Of a DNA stretch of 64,000 bases, positions 42,651 to 51,246 are shown in pieces. A program made the position numbers and the translations under genes. Each line of letters starts with the position of its first letter. Position 1 is the stretch's first letter. Under the pieces are notes generated by a model. It did no database searches. It was not told the origin of the DNA and was given only the letters and a program-made list of their open reading frames with translations. This DNA is from Methanolapillus ohkumae (lineage in GTDB: Archaea; Halobacteriota; Methanosarcinia; Methanosarcinales; Methanosarcinaceae). The stretch spans positions 1,364,001 through 1,428,000 of the forward strand of contig NZ_CP131061.1 in the NCBI RefSeq assembly GCF_032594355.1. The letters are read 5' to 3'.

Positions 42651-43187
42651 ATGATGCCGAATGAAACCATTCAAACAATTTGTTCCCGAAAAAGCATTCG
42701 AAAATATTTGCCGGATCCGGTTCCCAAAGAAATGATTGAGACAATTTTGGAATGCGCCCGCTTCGCGCCATCAGGCCTCAACAATCAACCGTGGCGCTAC
42801 ATTGTGATTGAGCAAAAAAACACAAAAATTTCTTTGTCCAAACTGACACATTACTCCGAAATTATGTTATCCGCCCCCGTTTTGATTGCCGGATTTTTGG
42901 ACACCGCCGCATCATATCACCGTGAAAAAGATATTGCCGCTATGGGTGCCAGCCTTGAAAATATTTTACTTGCGGCACATTCTTTGGGTCTTGGTGCGGT
43001 TTGGCTGGGCGAAATTCTCAAAAACAAAGATCAAGTCGCAAAAATTCTGAATGCACCGGACAATTTTGAATTAATTGCCGTGATTGCGATTGGATTTTTT
43101 GAATCCGGCCCCATGGTGTCTGGTGAGCGAACCGATCGGAAAAATTTGGATGAGATCATATTTTGGGAAAAATATCCGAAAAATTGA
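42651..43187 (+). CDS. Nitroreductase-family flavoprotein
   Basis: This 178-residue FMN-binding protein of the nitroreductase family has CSRKSIRKYLPDPVPKEMIETILECARFAPSGLNNQPW (flavin-binding Arg and SxxNxQPW) and the C-terminal GLGAVWLGE segment. It acts as an NAD(P)H-, F420- or ferredoxin-dependent reductase of unknown substrate. The start follows GGTGAT by two bases; MM at the N terminus leaves a one-codon ambiguity. Confidence 0.88.
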   Translation: MMPNETIQTICSRKSIRKYLPDPVPKEMIETILECARFAPSGLNNQPWRYIVIEQKNTKISLSKLTHYSEIMLSAPVLIAGFLDTAASYHREKDIAAMGASLENILLAAHSLGLGAVWLGEILKNKDQVAKILNAPDNFELIAVIAIGFFESGPMVSGERTDRKNLDEIIFWEKYPKN

Positions 43188-43259
43188 AAAATAAAAAATC
43201 GGTCCTTGTTTTTGTTGAAAAAATTAAATTCGAGTCACGGTTTTTGTTGAAAAATTAAA

Positions 43260-43300
43260 GAATTTGCCGCCATAACGCGCGTATGCCGGCTGCTCAAAAA
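43260..43300 (-). repeat. Copy C of the dispersed GC-rich hairpin element
   Basis: Minus strand: T-run, GAGCAGCCGGCATACGCGCG, TTATGGCGGCAAAT. GCCGxCATA and TATGxCGGC arms form a hairpin (4 bp, mismatch, 4 bp, loop of 7). It lies between convergent nitroreductase and ferritin genes. Confidence 0.55.
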
Positions 43301-43436
43301 AAAATGAAATAAAAAAATGAAATAAAAAGGAGTTGAAAAACGAAAATTAAAAGATGAATCCTTTAAGTCTCGTTTTTTCAGTTTAGATATTTAAGTTTCA
43401 GTAGTCTTTTTTAGTCTTGTTTAGTCCTTTTCGCAT

Positions 43437-43928
43437 TTAGTCTTCTCTTTTGCTTAAGTATTTTCCAAGCATGAAGATGGCGGTTTTGTCGTCGCCGCAG
43501 AACTGAAGCGCTTCCACAATCGCTTGTGTTTGAGATTCTTCCTCAATCTGTTCGGTCACATACCATTGCAGGAAAATCTGGGTCGCATAGTCTTTTTCTT
43601 TAATGGCGAGATCGGTGAGTTTGTTGATGTAGTCCGTCACCATTTTTTCATGTTCATAAGCCTGTTTGAAGAAATCCAAAAGTGTTTTTCCTTTAATAGC
43701 CGGCTTCTCAACCGCAGCCAATTCCACCGTTTCGCATTGGTCATGAACATAATTGTAAATCTTCATGGCGTGCTCGATTTCCTCTTCGGCCTGTTCCTTT
43801 AACCAGTGAGCATAGCCGACACGATTCATTTCGGTACATTTGGAAGCCATGCCCAAATAAAGATAGGCAGCATAGAATTCACGGTTGATCTGGTCATTTA
43901 ATTCTTTTAATACGGTTTTTTTTAACAT
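43437..43928 (-). CDS. ftnA: Ferritin
   Basis: This iron-storage protein of 163 residues is of FtnA type. It has a four-helix bundle with ferroxidase residues in NREFYAAYLYLGMASKC, EQAEEEIEHAMKIYNYV and VTEQIEEESQTQAIVEAL. GGAGGGT precedes the ATG at 43928. A TATA box and an imperfect dyad lie just upstream (listed separately). Confidence 0.95.
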   Translation of the reverse strand: MLKKTVLKELNDQINREFYAAYLYLGMASKCTEMNRVGYAHWLKEQAEEEIEHAMKIYNYVHDQCETVELAAVEKPAIKGKTLLDFFKQAYEHEKMVTDYINKLTDLAIKEKDYATQIFLQWYVTEQIEEESQTQAIVEALQFCGDDKTAIFMLGKYLSKRED

Positions 43929-43953
43929 ATTTTACCCTCCTGCAAAAGCAGAA

Positions 43954-44002
43954 AATGTGCATAAGTGCATTTCTTATTATAATTTATCTTATATATATAT
44001 CT
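43954..44002 (-). promoter_or_regulatory. Ferritin promoter: TATA box and imperfect dyad
   Basis: On the minus strand ATATATATATAAG (about 43990-44002) is a TATA box. The expected start site falls on AATGCACTTATGCACATT (43954-43971), an imperfect palindrome (AATGnnCnTAnGnnCATT). A regulator binding there would block transcription. Iron or redox control is a guess. Confidence 0.4.
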
Positions 44003-44031
44003 GATTCGTGTTTTAAACGCCCGTATCCCCG

Positions 44032-45297
44032 TCAAATTTTTCTTAAAGCTTCCACCGGATCCATTTTCGCCGCTTTGTTGGCCGGATAAACGCCGGCAAT
44101 AATACCGATGACGGCGGAAACAAAAATTCCGAGAAGAACGGTGGAAACCGGAATAATCGCCGGAAATCCCAAATAATTTGCGCCGACTTGCGCAACCGCC
44201 AGCCCAACTAAAACCCCCGCCGCGCCACCCAACGCACTGATGATGACCGATTCCACCATGAACAAAGACAAAACATCCCGGGAAGAATAACCAAGCGCCT
44301 TTAAGGTTCCGATTTCCTGGGTCCGCTCCGTCACCGTCACCAACATAATATTCATAATTCCAATCGACCCGACCACAAGCGAAATGCTGCCGATTCCGAT
44401 TAAGAAATATTCCAGTGTTTTTGTCATGCTGCCGATTTGCTTCAACAATTCCGCCTGATTGAAAATAACGAAAGGAAGATCATCCCCGCCGCGAAACATT
44501 TGTGAAACGCCGGAATCATCTTCATACTTGTCCCGGAATTCTCGGTCCGAAATTCCGATGCTTCGTGCCAACCGTTCCTCAATGTCATCCGAAACTTCCG
44601 AAACATTATCTTCCGACTCCGTCATCACAAAAATCGTTTGATAATCTTCCCGCCCCGACAATTCCTTTAACGTCTGAATCGGAATATAAATGCCGGAATT
44701 TCCGCCATATCCGCCGACCAATGACGAATTTTCAGAACCGGTGATGCCGACGACTTTGAATTTCTTGGTGACATTTTCCTTGGTCACATCGTTATAAATC
44801 GTAATTTTGATTGTGCTTCGAGAACCTATTTCATTTTTAAATTCTTCTTCCGCCAATTTTTTCCCGATAACCGCCGAATAGGTATCCTGATCGCTGAAAT
44901 AGTTTCCTTCAAACATAGGCAAGTTGGCGGCCGTCACATAATTTTCCGTCGTTCCAAAAATAGAGTAATTTTTGGATTCTCCCATGAATTCGACCACCCC
45001 TGATTTACTAAGAAGCGGCGACGCATACATGACACCCGGCGTATCCTCCACCACCGTAACCTGACGGTCATAAAAAATATTTTCCCGCATCGCGGAAACC
45101 GTAATGTAATTCGATCCATCGCCACGGATTTCACTTTCCATGTAGCCGCCAAAACTGGACCCAAACGTAAATGTCGCCACGACCGCCGCAATCCCGATAA
45201 TAATACCAAGAGCCGTCAATGCCGACCGCATTTTCGAACTTTTCAAGCTTTCCACAGCCATTTTAGAGCTGTGCGCCAAACTAATCATATCTGCCAC
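44032..45297 (-). CDS. MacB/FtsX-family ABC transporter permease 1
   Basis: This 421-residue permease has an N-terminal membrane helix (SKMRSALTALGIIIGIAAVVATF), a large extracytoplasmic MacB-type periplasmic-core domain (about 45-290), and three C-terminal helices of the FtsX domain, with MNIMLVTVTERTQEIGTLKALGYSSRDVLSLF as coupling region. This type extrudes peptides, lipids or lipoproteins, or transmits force rather than transporting across the membrane. It lies five bases downstream of a COG1361-type gene and pairs with it. Two close paralogs lie at 49915 and 51247. Confidence 0.9.
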   Translation of the reverse strand: MADMISLAHSSKMAVESLKSSKMRSALTALGIIIGIAAVVATFTFGSSFGGYMESEIRGDGSNYITVSAMRENIFYDRQVTVVEDTPGVMYASPLLSKSGVVEFMGESKNYSIFGTTENYVTAANLPMFEGNYFSDQDTYSAVIGKKLAEEEFKNEIGSRSTIKITIYNDVTKENVTKKFKVVGITGSENSSLVGGYGGNSGIYIPIQTLKELSGREDYQTIFVMTESEDNVSEVSDDIEERLARSIGISDREFRDKYEDDSGVSQMFRGGDDLPFVIFNQAELLKQIGSMTKTLEYFLIGIGSISLVVGSIGIMNIMLVTVTERTQEIGTLKALGYSSRDVLSLFMVESVIISALGGAAGVLVGLAVAQVGANYLGFPAIIPVSTVLLGIFVSAVIGIIAGVYPANKAAKMDPVEALRKI

Positions 45298-45302
45298 CGT
45301 TT

Positions 45303-46721
45303 TTATTTTTGATCTTTGCTTTGGTCCCGGCTTTGGTCTTTATTTTTTGTTTTACGTGCCGCCTTGTTTTTTGCCTTTTGAGACATTTCCTTCAAATAAT
45401 CTTTCAGCGTCGTATCCTTCTTTTTCTTCAAATAATAATTCGCGCCGACGGAGAGAAGGAGAATGGCCGCTAAAACAAGAATGATATTTCGGAGGGAGAA
45501 GAGTCCGGGTTTTTGGGCGGGCTGCGGCATGAAAGCTCCCGAAGTGAATGAAACCGATGACACATCCTCATGTTTGTTGTCTCCGTTGTAATAGATGGTC
45601 TGAAACGTTATGTTTTTTCCGCCGGTATCATTCACTCCTGAAAAACCCATGCTGCTGACGTTGAATTTAGCAGTGTACAGATCATCCGGATCCATTTCTC
45701 CGATGAAATATTCCGACGGATAAAAGGTCATCCCCTCCGCTTGGGGAACAACAGCAACGCCGCGGACAGCTCCTTGGTGGTAATTGATAATATCCAATTC
45801 AATCGTTGTATTGGTCCCATTTGCCCGCGGTTCCCGAGATTGAATGGATTTGATGCCGTCGGAATCCACTTTTATTTCAACATTGCGTTTAATATTGTAT
45901 TCATAAGAACTGCCGGTGACATTAAGTGTCAACAGGTAAGTTCCATCCGTCAGATTTTTCGGCAAACTGATGCGGAACGGAATTTTAATGCTGTCGCCGG
46001 CGGCAATAATTCCCAAATCATTGATAGAATCGCTGGTCACAACGATTTCATCCGCGGAATACAAATCCACGGACTGAATGCGGGCAGTTGTTTCATAGGT
46101 TTTGTTTCCAATCGTCACCGTCGGAGCCGTCGCATTGTTTTTCAGCGTGACCCAAACAATTCCCGAGTCTCCCGGCATAAACACCCCGGGATCGCTGGTC
46201 ACGTTTTCCACAATCAACGTTCCTTTGCTGTTTTGGTCAATCACGCCGCCGACATTAATGGAAAATGTGGTTTCAATCCAATTTCCGTCATCAATCCGGT
46301 ATTGAACTTTTAAATCCCGTGGCCCTTTGGTCGCGTCGTTTGCAACCGATAAAAAGAATTCGTTGTACACTTTGGAGCCGGAATAGATGCTGCCGTAGGT
46401 TTTAGACGCGTCCCCCGAACTGATGGCAAACGGGGCATTGGAAACAACCCGAAGAGTCACGTTTTCAAGGGTTCCCGACCCGATATTTTCCGCCTGAATC
46501 CAAACCCGGAGTTGAGAGCCGGGCTGAGCCGGATATGGATCTTGTTCAAGCATCGTTACTTTAAGTGCCGGCGTGGCCGCCCCCGCAACTCCCGACAAGC
46601 CGGAAAAACAAACCAAAAAAAGAAGAAGAATAACCGCAAAACAGGAGATTTTTTTCCCGTTCATTTTTTGTTTGGACTTATGTTTTTCAATTACAAAAGA
46701 GATGATTTTTAAATCGTTCAT
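45303..46721 (-). CDS. COG1361-type surface protein, membrane-anchored at the C terminus (1)
   Basis: About 472 residues. A signal sequence (ISCFAVILLLFLVCFSGLSGVAGA) is followed by immunoglobulin-like/NEW3-type beta domains with PYPAQPGSQLRVWIQAENIGSGTLENVTL, several sequons, and a C-terminal membrane helix (IILVLAAILLLSVGANYYL) with a very basic cytoplasmic tail (KKKKDTTLKDYLKE). COG1361 proteins commonly sit beside MacB-type permeases in Methanosarcina. ATG 46721 is chosen because GGTGA precedes it. It is very similar in layout to the protein at 52505. Confidence 0.82.
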   Translation of the reverse strand: MNDLKIISFVIEKHKSKQKMNGKKISCFAVILLLFLVCFSGLSGVAGAATPALKVTMLEQDPYPAQPGSQLRVWIQAENIGSGTLENVTLRVVSNAPFAISSGDASKTYGSIYSGSKVYNEFFLSVANDATKGPRDLKVQYRIDDGNWIETTFSINVGGVIDQNSKGTLIVENVTSDPGVFMPGDSGIVWVTLKNNATAPTVTIGNKTYETTARIQSVDLYSADEIVVTSDSINDLGIIAAGDSIKIPFRISLPKNLTDGTYLLTLNVTGSSYEYNIKRNVEIKVDSDGIKSIQSREPRANGTNTTIELDIINYHQGAVRGVAVVPQAEGMTFYPSEYFIGEMDPDDLYTAKFNVSSMGFSGVNDTGGKNITFQTIYYNGDNKHEDVSSVSFTSGAFMPQPAQKPGLFSLRNIILVLAAILLLSVGANYYLKKKKDTTLKDYLKEMSQKAKNKAARKTKNKDQSRDQSKDQK

Positions 46722-47027
46722 TTTTTCACCATTTTTATCAAAAATTAAATTCATCAATAATTTCATCAAATTTTCCCTGATTTTTGAATCCGTTATTGTT
46801 TTTAGCTGAAATAAATCCGTATTTTGAATGCATTTGTTTTTTTGTTCATCTTATTTATAGATTATTGTAAACTTTTAAAAATTTTAAGGTAAACAATAAA
46901 GTCTATTGAGTTTTTTTATGAATGAAAAAACAGGATGGATTTTGGAGATATTTTGGATACTTTTATCCTGTGAGTTTAAATATTATCAGAACTCTTCTTT
47001 CATAAAACAAGGAATGAGGTCTTATTT

Positions 47028-47846
47028 TTGACAAATGAAACAGCAAATTTAAAAAATTCAGATGCGGGAAAGATTTCCAAACCGGCATCCGGCTCGTCCA
47101 AACGTGCCGTCGTCGAAGTGAAAAACCTGTACAAGAGTTACTATTTGGGAAAAGAAGAAGTTCCGATTTTAAAAGGCATCAATTTTAACGTCTACGACGG
47201 CGAATTTTTGGCAATTGTCGGTCCGTCCGGTTCCGGAAAAAGCACACTCATGAACATGCTCGGCTGTTTGGACCGTCCGACCTCGGGAACTGTTTTAATG
47301 AATCACCAAGATGTGAACATGCTCGACGACAATCAATTGGCTTACTTGCGCGGCAAAGAAATCGGTTTTATATTCCAACAATTCAATCTTGTCCCGCGCC
47401 TGACCGCTTATGAAAATGTGATGCTTCCAACCTACGCCAGCAAAAAGCCGGGAATCGACTATCCCAAAAAAGCAAAAGAACTTCTCAAATTAGTCGGATT
47501 GGAAGAGCGGATGAAGCACAAACCATCGGAACTTTCCGGCGGACAGTGCCAGCGTGTCGCAATCGCGCGTGCTCTTGTCAACGACCCGACCATTATTTTG
47601 GCGGACGAGCCGACCGGAAACTTAGATTCCAAAACAAGCGAAGAAGTCCTCACATTTTTTAGAGAACTGAATCAAAAAGGCGTGACCATTATTATGATTA
47701 CCCACAATAACGAATTGGCCCTTCGGACCGACCGTGTGGTAACGATTCGAGATGGGTTGATTACAAGCGATGAAAATGTTGAAGAACACGCGATTCACAT
47801 GAAAGAAGCGCTGGAAGCATCTTTGCAAACGGAAATTCATGTTTAA
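47028..47846 (+). CDS. ABC transporter ATP-binding protein, MacB/LolD type
   Basis: This 272-residue ATPase has Walker A GPSGSGKST at 65-73, the signature LSGGQCQRVAIARAL, Walker B IILADEPTGNLDS and the H-loop ITHNNE. The start is TTG at 47028 with GAGGT about eight bases upstream. The first ~25 residues are a Ser/Lys-rich extension. It is divergent from the first COG1361/permease pair and is the only ATPase near three permeases, so it may power all of them. Confidence 0.92.
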   Translation: MTNETANLKNSDAGKISKPASGSSKRAVVEVKNLYKSYYLGKEEVPILKGINFNVYDGEFLAIVGPSGSGKSTLMNMLGCLDRPTSGTVLMNHQDVNMLDDNQLAYLRGKEIGFIFQQFNLVPRLTAYENVMLPTYASKKPGIDYPKKAKELLKLVGLEERMKHKPSELSGGQCQRVAIARALVNDPTIILADEPTGNLDSKTSEEVLTFFRELNQKGVTIIMITHNNELALRTDRVVTIRDGLITSDENVEEHAIHMKEALEASLQTEIHV

Positions 47847-47911
47847 ATAATTATTTTTTGAAAAGCGGCACTCCTCTTTGTTCATAGATTAGCGCCGCAT
47901 TTTGCTTTTTA

Positions 47912-48055
47912 TTGTTGTTCGTTGTTTTTTATTGTTGTTCGTTGTTTTTTGTTGTTGTTCGTTGTTTTTTGTTGTTGTTCGTTTTTTTGTTGTTGTTCGT
48001 TTTTTTGTTGTTGTTCGTTGTTTTTTGTTGTTGTTCGTTGTTTTTTGTTTATTTC
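47912..48055. repeat. GTTGTTGTTCGTTGTTTTTT-type tandem repeat
   Basis: Units of about 20-25 bases (TGTTGTTCGTTGTTTTT and a shorter TTTTTTTGTTGTTGTTCG form) repeat about seven times. All three frames stay open and give Val/Phe/Cys runs, which are not genes. Confidence 0.75.
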
Positions 48056-48065
48056 CTTTGTTTTA

Positions 48066-48108
48066 CTTTTTTTGGGACCGCTGTGCGCGCGTTATGACAA
48101 CGAATTTG
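48066..48108 (+). repeat. Copy D of the dispersed GC-rich hairpin element
   Basis: T-run, GGGACCGCTGTGCGCGCGTT, ATGACAACGAAT. It shares the GCGCGTTATG core and flanking arrangement with copies B and C. It lies between the convergent ABC ATPase and acr3 genes. Confidence 0.5.
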
Positions 48109-48127
48109 ACAATGAATTGCCACCGCC

Positions 48128-49396
48128 TTAAAAAATTCCGAAGCGAAGCGAGGGAATTTTTTCTTTGAATCGGCTTTGCGTACTCAATGCGATTTTTACA
48201 AGAATCAGCATGATCGGCACTTCGGTTAAAACCCCGACAATAGTTGCCAAAACCACCGGAGACGACGCACCGAAAAGAGCAATTGCAACCGCAACAGCCA
48301 ATTCAAAAAAATTGGATGCACCAATCATTCCGGCCGGAGCGGCAATGTCATACGGAAGTCTGAGTATTTTGCAGGCGCCGTAGGCCAAAAAGAAAATCAA
48401 AAAGGTCTGAATGACCAATGGAACGGCAATTAAAACAATATGTATCGGATTGCTTAAAATGACATTTCCTTGGAAAGAAAAAATAATGATCAGCGTCAGC
48501 AAAAGTCCGGGAATTGTGACATGGTTCCATTTCGGGACAAAAGATTCATTAAAATAGGTCTCCCCCTTCCTTTGGATGACAATGTGGCGCGTTAAAATTC
48601 CAAGCACCAGCGGAACAACCACAAAAAAACCAACCGATAAAATTAAAGTATCCCAAGGAATAACAACCGAATTCATGCCAAGCAAAAACGCAACAATCGG
48701 CACGAAAGCAACCAATAGAATCAAATCATTGGTCGCAACCTGCATGACCGTATATGTCGCATTTCCGCGGGACAAAAAACTCCAAACAAAAACCATTGCT
48801 GTGCAAGGCGCCGCCCCCAAAAGCACAGCTCCGGTCAGATAATCTTGAGCCAACTCCGGCGAAAGAAAAGGTTTAAAAAGAACAAAAAAGAAAAAACCGG
48901 CAATCACAAACATCGTAAACGGTTTAATCAGCCAGTTAACCGTCCACGTCACATACAATCCTTTCGGATTTTCTCCGACATACCGAATGCTTTTAAAATC
49001 CACCTTTAACATCATCGGATAAATCATCAGCCAAATTAAAACCGCAATCGGAACTGAAACATGCGCATATTCGAATTGCCCGAGGGTGTGAGGAATAAGG
49101 GGGAGAAATTGACCGATAAAGATGCCGACAGCCATGCAAATCAAAACCCAAACGGTTAAATATTTCTCAAAAAATCCGATTCCGGATTTTTGATTGACAT
49201 TTTTGCTCACATCAATTCCGCCCAAATTATTTTTGTCCACATCAGTTCTGTTCACCTTGTTTTTGTCCGCATCCGTTTTGTTCACCTTGTTTTCGTTCAC
49301 ACGGTTCTTGTCCGCATCCGTTTTGTTCACCTTGTTTTCGTTCACCTTGTTTTTGTCCGCATCCGTTTTGTTCACCTTGTTTTCGTTCATTTTCAA
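48128..49396 (-). CDS. acr3: ACR3-family arsenite efflux transporter with N-terminal repeats
   Basis: This arsenite exporter has 422 residues and about ten membrane segments from residue 75 on. The ACR3 motifs GAAPCTAMVFVWSFLSRGNATYT (with the functional Cys) and the C-terminal MIGASNFFELAVAVAIALFG are present. The first ~70 residues are a low-complexity repeat of 15-residue units (NENKVNKTDADKNKV), encoded by a 45-base DNA repeat at 49200-49390. ATGA overlap with arsR indicates one operon. The 3' end (48130-48162) is a perfect 10-bp inverted repeat that also encodes the last residues and may act as a terminator. Confidence 0.9.
   Translation of the reverse strand: MKMNENKVNKTDADKNKVNENKVNKTDADKNRVNENKVNKTDADKNKVNRTDVDKNNLGGIDVSKNVNQKSGIGFFEKYLTVWVLICMAVGIFIGQFLPLIPHTLGQFEYAHVSVPIAVLIWLMIYPMMLKVDFKSIRYVGENPKGLYVTWTVNWLIKPFTMFVIAGFFFFVLFKPFLSPELAQDYLTGAVLLGAAPCTAMVFVWSFLSRGNATYTVMQVATNDLILLVAFVPIVAFLLGMNSVVIPWDTLILSVGFFVVVPLVLGILTRHIVIQRKGETYFNESFVPKWNHVTIPGLLLTLIIIFSFQGNVILSNPIHIVLIAVPLVIQTFLIFFLAYGACKILRLPYDIAAPAGMIGASNFFELAVAVAIALFGASSPVVLATIVGVLTEVPIMLILVKIALSTQSRFKEKIPSLRFGIF
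48130..48162. terminator. Inverted repeat spanning the acr3 3' end
   Basis: AAAAAATTCC (48130-48139) pairs exactly with GGAATTTTTT (48153-48162); the loop is GAAGCGAAGCGAG. It lies at the stop of acr3 and faces the ABC ATPase gene, so it may serve both strands. Confidence 0.5.
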
Positions 49397-49683
49397 ACAC
49401 CTTTCTCATGATTTGTGATTTTTGTCAAAAATTGAATCAAGTCCTCCGTTTTTTCTTTATTCAATGTGTACCGCATCCAAAGACCATCTTTTCGACCATG
49501 GATCAAATCGCATTCCATCAGATTCTTCATATGGTACGAAAGAGTTGGCTGCGTAATATGAAACTCTTCTAAAATATGGCAGGCACATAATTCTTCTTCC
49601 GAAAGCATGCTTAAAATTTTCAGCCGTGTCTCATCTGAAAGAGCCCTGCACAACAAAGCATAATCCGCAAATGAATTTTTCAT
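49393..49683 (-). CDS. arsR: ArsR-family repressor
   Basis: This 96-residue winged-helix protein of the ArsR/SmtB family has ALSDETRLKILSMLSEEELCACHILEEFHITQPTLSYHMKNL. Cys33 and Cys35 in ELCAC match the metal-binding ELCxCDL motif of As(III) sensors, with Cys12 (LLCRAL) as another candidate. It overlaps acr3 by 4 bases. It probably represses the arsR-acr3 operon until arsenite or antimonite binds. Confidence 0.92.
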   Translation of the reverse strand: MKNSFADYALLCRALSDETRLKILSMLSEEELCACHILEEFHITQPTLSYHMKNLMECDLIHGRKDGLWMRYTLNKEKTEDLIQFLTKITNHEKGV

Positions 49684-49753
49684 ATGTATGACCTGTGTCT
49701 GATTTTTGAATGAATTAATATGTTTTCTAAGTTTTAATCATACATTGATATTT

Positions 49754-49766
49754 ATCTATATATACA
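49754..49766 (-). promoter_or_regulatory. TATA box of arsR-acr3
   Basis: Minus-strand TGTATATATAGAT lies about 75 bases before the arsR ATG. The next bases, AAATATCAATGTATG, overlap the likely initiation site and are a candidate operator. The dyad is weak. Confidence 0.4.
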
Positions 49767-49914
49767 TCCCCTCACGAAAAAAAAGATTTATGAAAGCACA
49801 ATAAAATTCAGAATCTAAAACAGAATTTAAAAAAACAAACTGAAAAAGTTTTTGAAAAAACGTTTTAAGATAAAGAAAAAAAGAGAATATTGAGTTTTTC
49901 TATTATTTCAAAAC

Positions 49915-51132
49915 TCAATCGCTTCTCAGCGCATCTACCGGATTCATTTTGGCCGCTTTGTTCGCCGGATAAACCCCGGCAATCACGCCGATAAACATAG
50001 ACAATAGAATACCGACAACAATCACGGATGTCGAAAAGCCCATGGAAATTCCCATGATGGCCGACGCAATATAAGTAATAAGAAGTCCTAAGGCAACACC
50101 AATTGCCCCGCCGACCGAGCTAATCATAATCGCTTCCGTGACAAACAAAAGCAAAACATCTTTGGAAGAATAGCCCAGCGCTTTTAGAGTCCCGATTTCT
50201 TTCGTCCGCTCCGTCACGGTCACCAACATAATATTCATAATGCCGACCGACCCGACAATTAAAGAAATGCTGCCGATTCCCGCCAAAAACGTTTGAAGAA
50301 CAGCAGTAATTTCCTGGATTTGTTCTAAAAATTCGGCTTGATTGAAAATCAAAAAGGGAATCAAATCCTCATTGTCCAAATTCCGCTCGGAAACCCCTAA
50401 ATTGCGGGCTAAATTTTTCTTGACATCATCCGCCACCTCCTGCACATCGTCGCCGGACTCCGTCATCCCGAAAATCATATAATAATCGTCTCGCCCGGAC
50501 ATCCGCTTGGCCACATCCAGCGGAATGTAAATCGCATCATCAATGTCACCACCCGTAACGATATTGGTTTCATTGTAGCCGGCAATTCCCTTAACCTTAA
50601 ACGATTCCGTCACATATTCATTGGTTTGCACATTATAAACCGTAATCATGATCGTGCTTCGCGTCGTAATTTGGTTTTTAAAATGATCCTCCGCGATATT
50701 TTTTCCAACCACGACCGCCGCCGTGTCTTTGTCCGTAATGAAATTGCCCGATTGCATCGGAACCGACGCGATGTCGGCATAATCCTCCGACACGCCGTAA
50801 ATCGCCGAGATGTTCTTCTCTTCCCCCATAAATTCAACAACGCCGCCAGCCATAGAAACCGGAGACGCGCCGATGACACCGGCGGTGTTTCGGACAACCT
50901 GCACCTGCTGGTCATAAAAAAGCTGTTCCTTTTCGGAGATAATCATAATGTAATTAGAACCGGTCGCGCTGATTTGATCGGAAAAATAAGCGCCGAAACT
51001 GGCCCCAAGCGTAAAAGTCGCGACAACCGCCGCAATCCCGATAATAATTCCAAGAGCGGTGAGACCGGAGCGCATTTTTGAGCTTTTCAAGCTTTTGAGG
51101 CTCATGGTAACGCTATGGGACAGATTGATCAT
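49915..51132 (-). CDS. MacB/FtsX-family ABC transporter permease 2
   Basis: This 405-residue paralog of the permease at 44032 has the same order: N-terminal helix (SKMRSGLTALGIIIGIAAVVATF), extracytoplasmic domain (about 45-270), and three C-terminal helices with the NIMLVTVTERTKEIGTLKALGYSSKDVLLLF coupling helix. It is the third gene of the series 53809 to 49915 (COG1361 protein, permease 3, permease 2). Confidence 0.9.
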   Translation of the reverse strand: MINLSHSVTMSLKSLKSSKMRSGLTALGIIIGIAAVVATFTLGASFGAYFSDQISATGSNYIMIISEKEQLFYDQQVQVVRNTAGVIGASPVSMAGGVVEFMGEEKNISAIYGVSEDYADIASVPMQSGNFITDKDTAAVVVGKNIAEDHFKNQITTRSTIMITVYNVQTNEYVTESFKVKGIAGYNETNIVTGGDIDDAIYIPLDVAKRMSGRDDYYMIFGMTESGDDVQEVADDVKKNLARNLGVSERNLDNEDLIPFLIFNQAEFLEQIQEITAVLQTFLAGIGSISLIVGSVGIMNIMLVTVTERTKEIGTLKALGYSSKDVLLLFVTEAIMISSVGGAIGVALGLLITYIASAIMGISMGFSTSVIVVGILLSMFIGVIAGVYPANKAAKMNPVDALRSD

Positions 51133-51246
51133 TTTATCTCCTTGAAATTTTTTGGTCTCTTTTTTCTTTTTCTTCGATCTTTTTTTTCTATTTTTATCTT
51201 TTTCGATCTTTTTTTCCGATTCTTTTTTTCTTCGAATTTTCTACCC

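Noticed and set aside
47902..48168. Three overlapping plus-strand frames of VVRCFLLLFVVFCC type
   Set aside because: They translate a GTT/TTC tandem repeat in all frames and are composition artefacts.
49190..49418. Plus-strand frames with FVHLVFVRIRF repeats
   Set aside because: Antisense of the in-frame repeat in acr3, which has a clear protein family.
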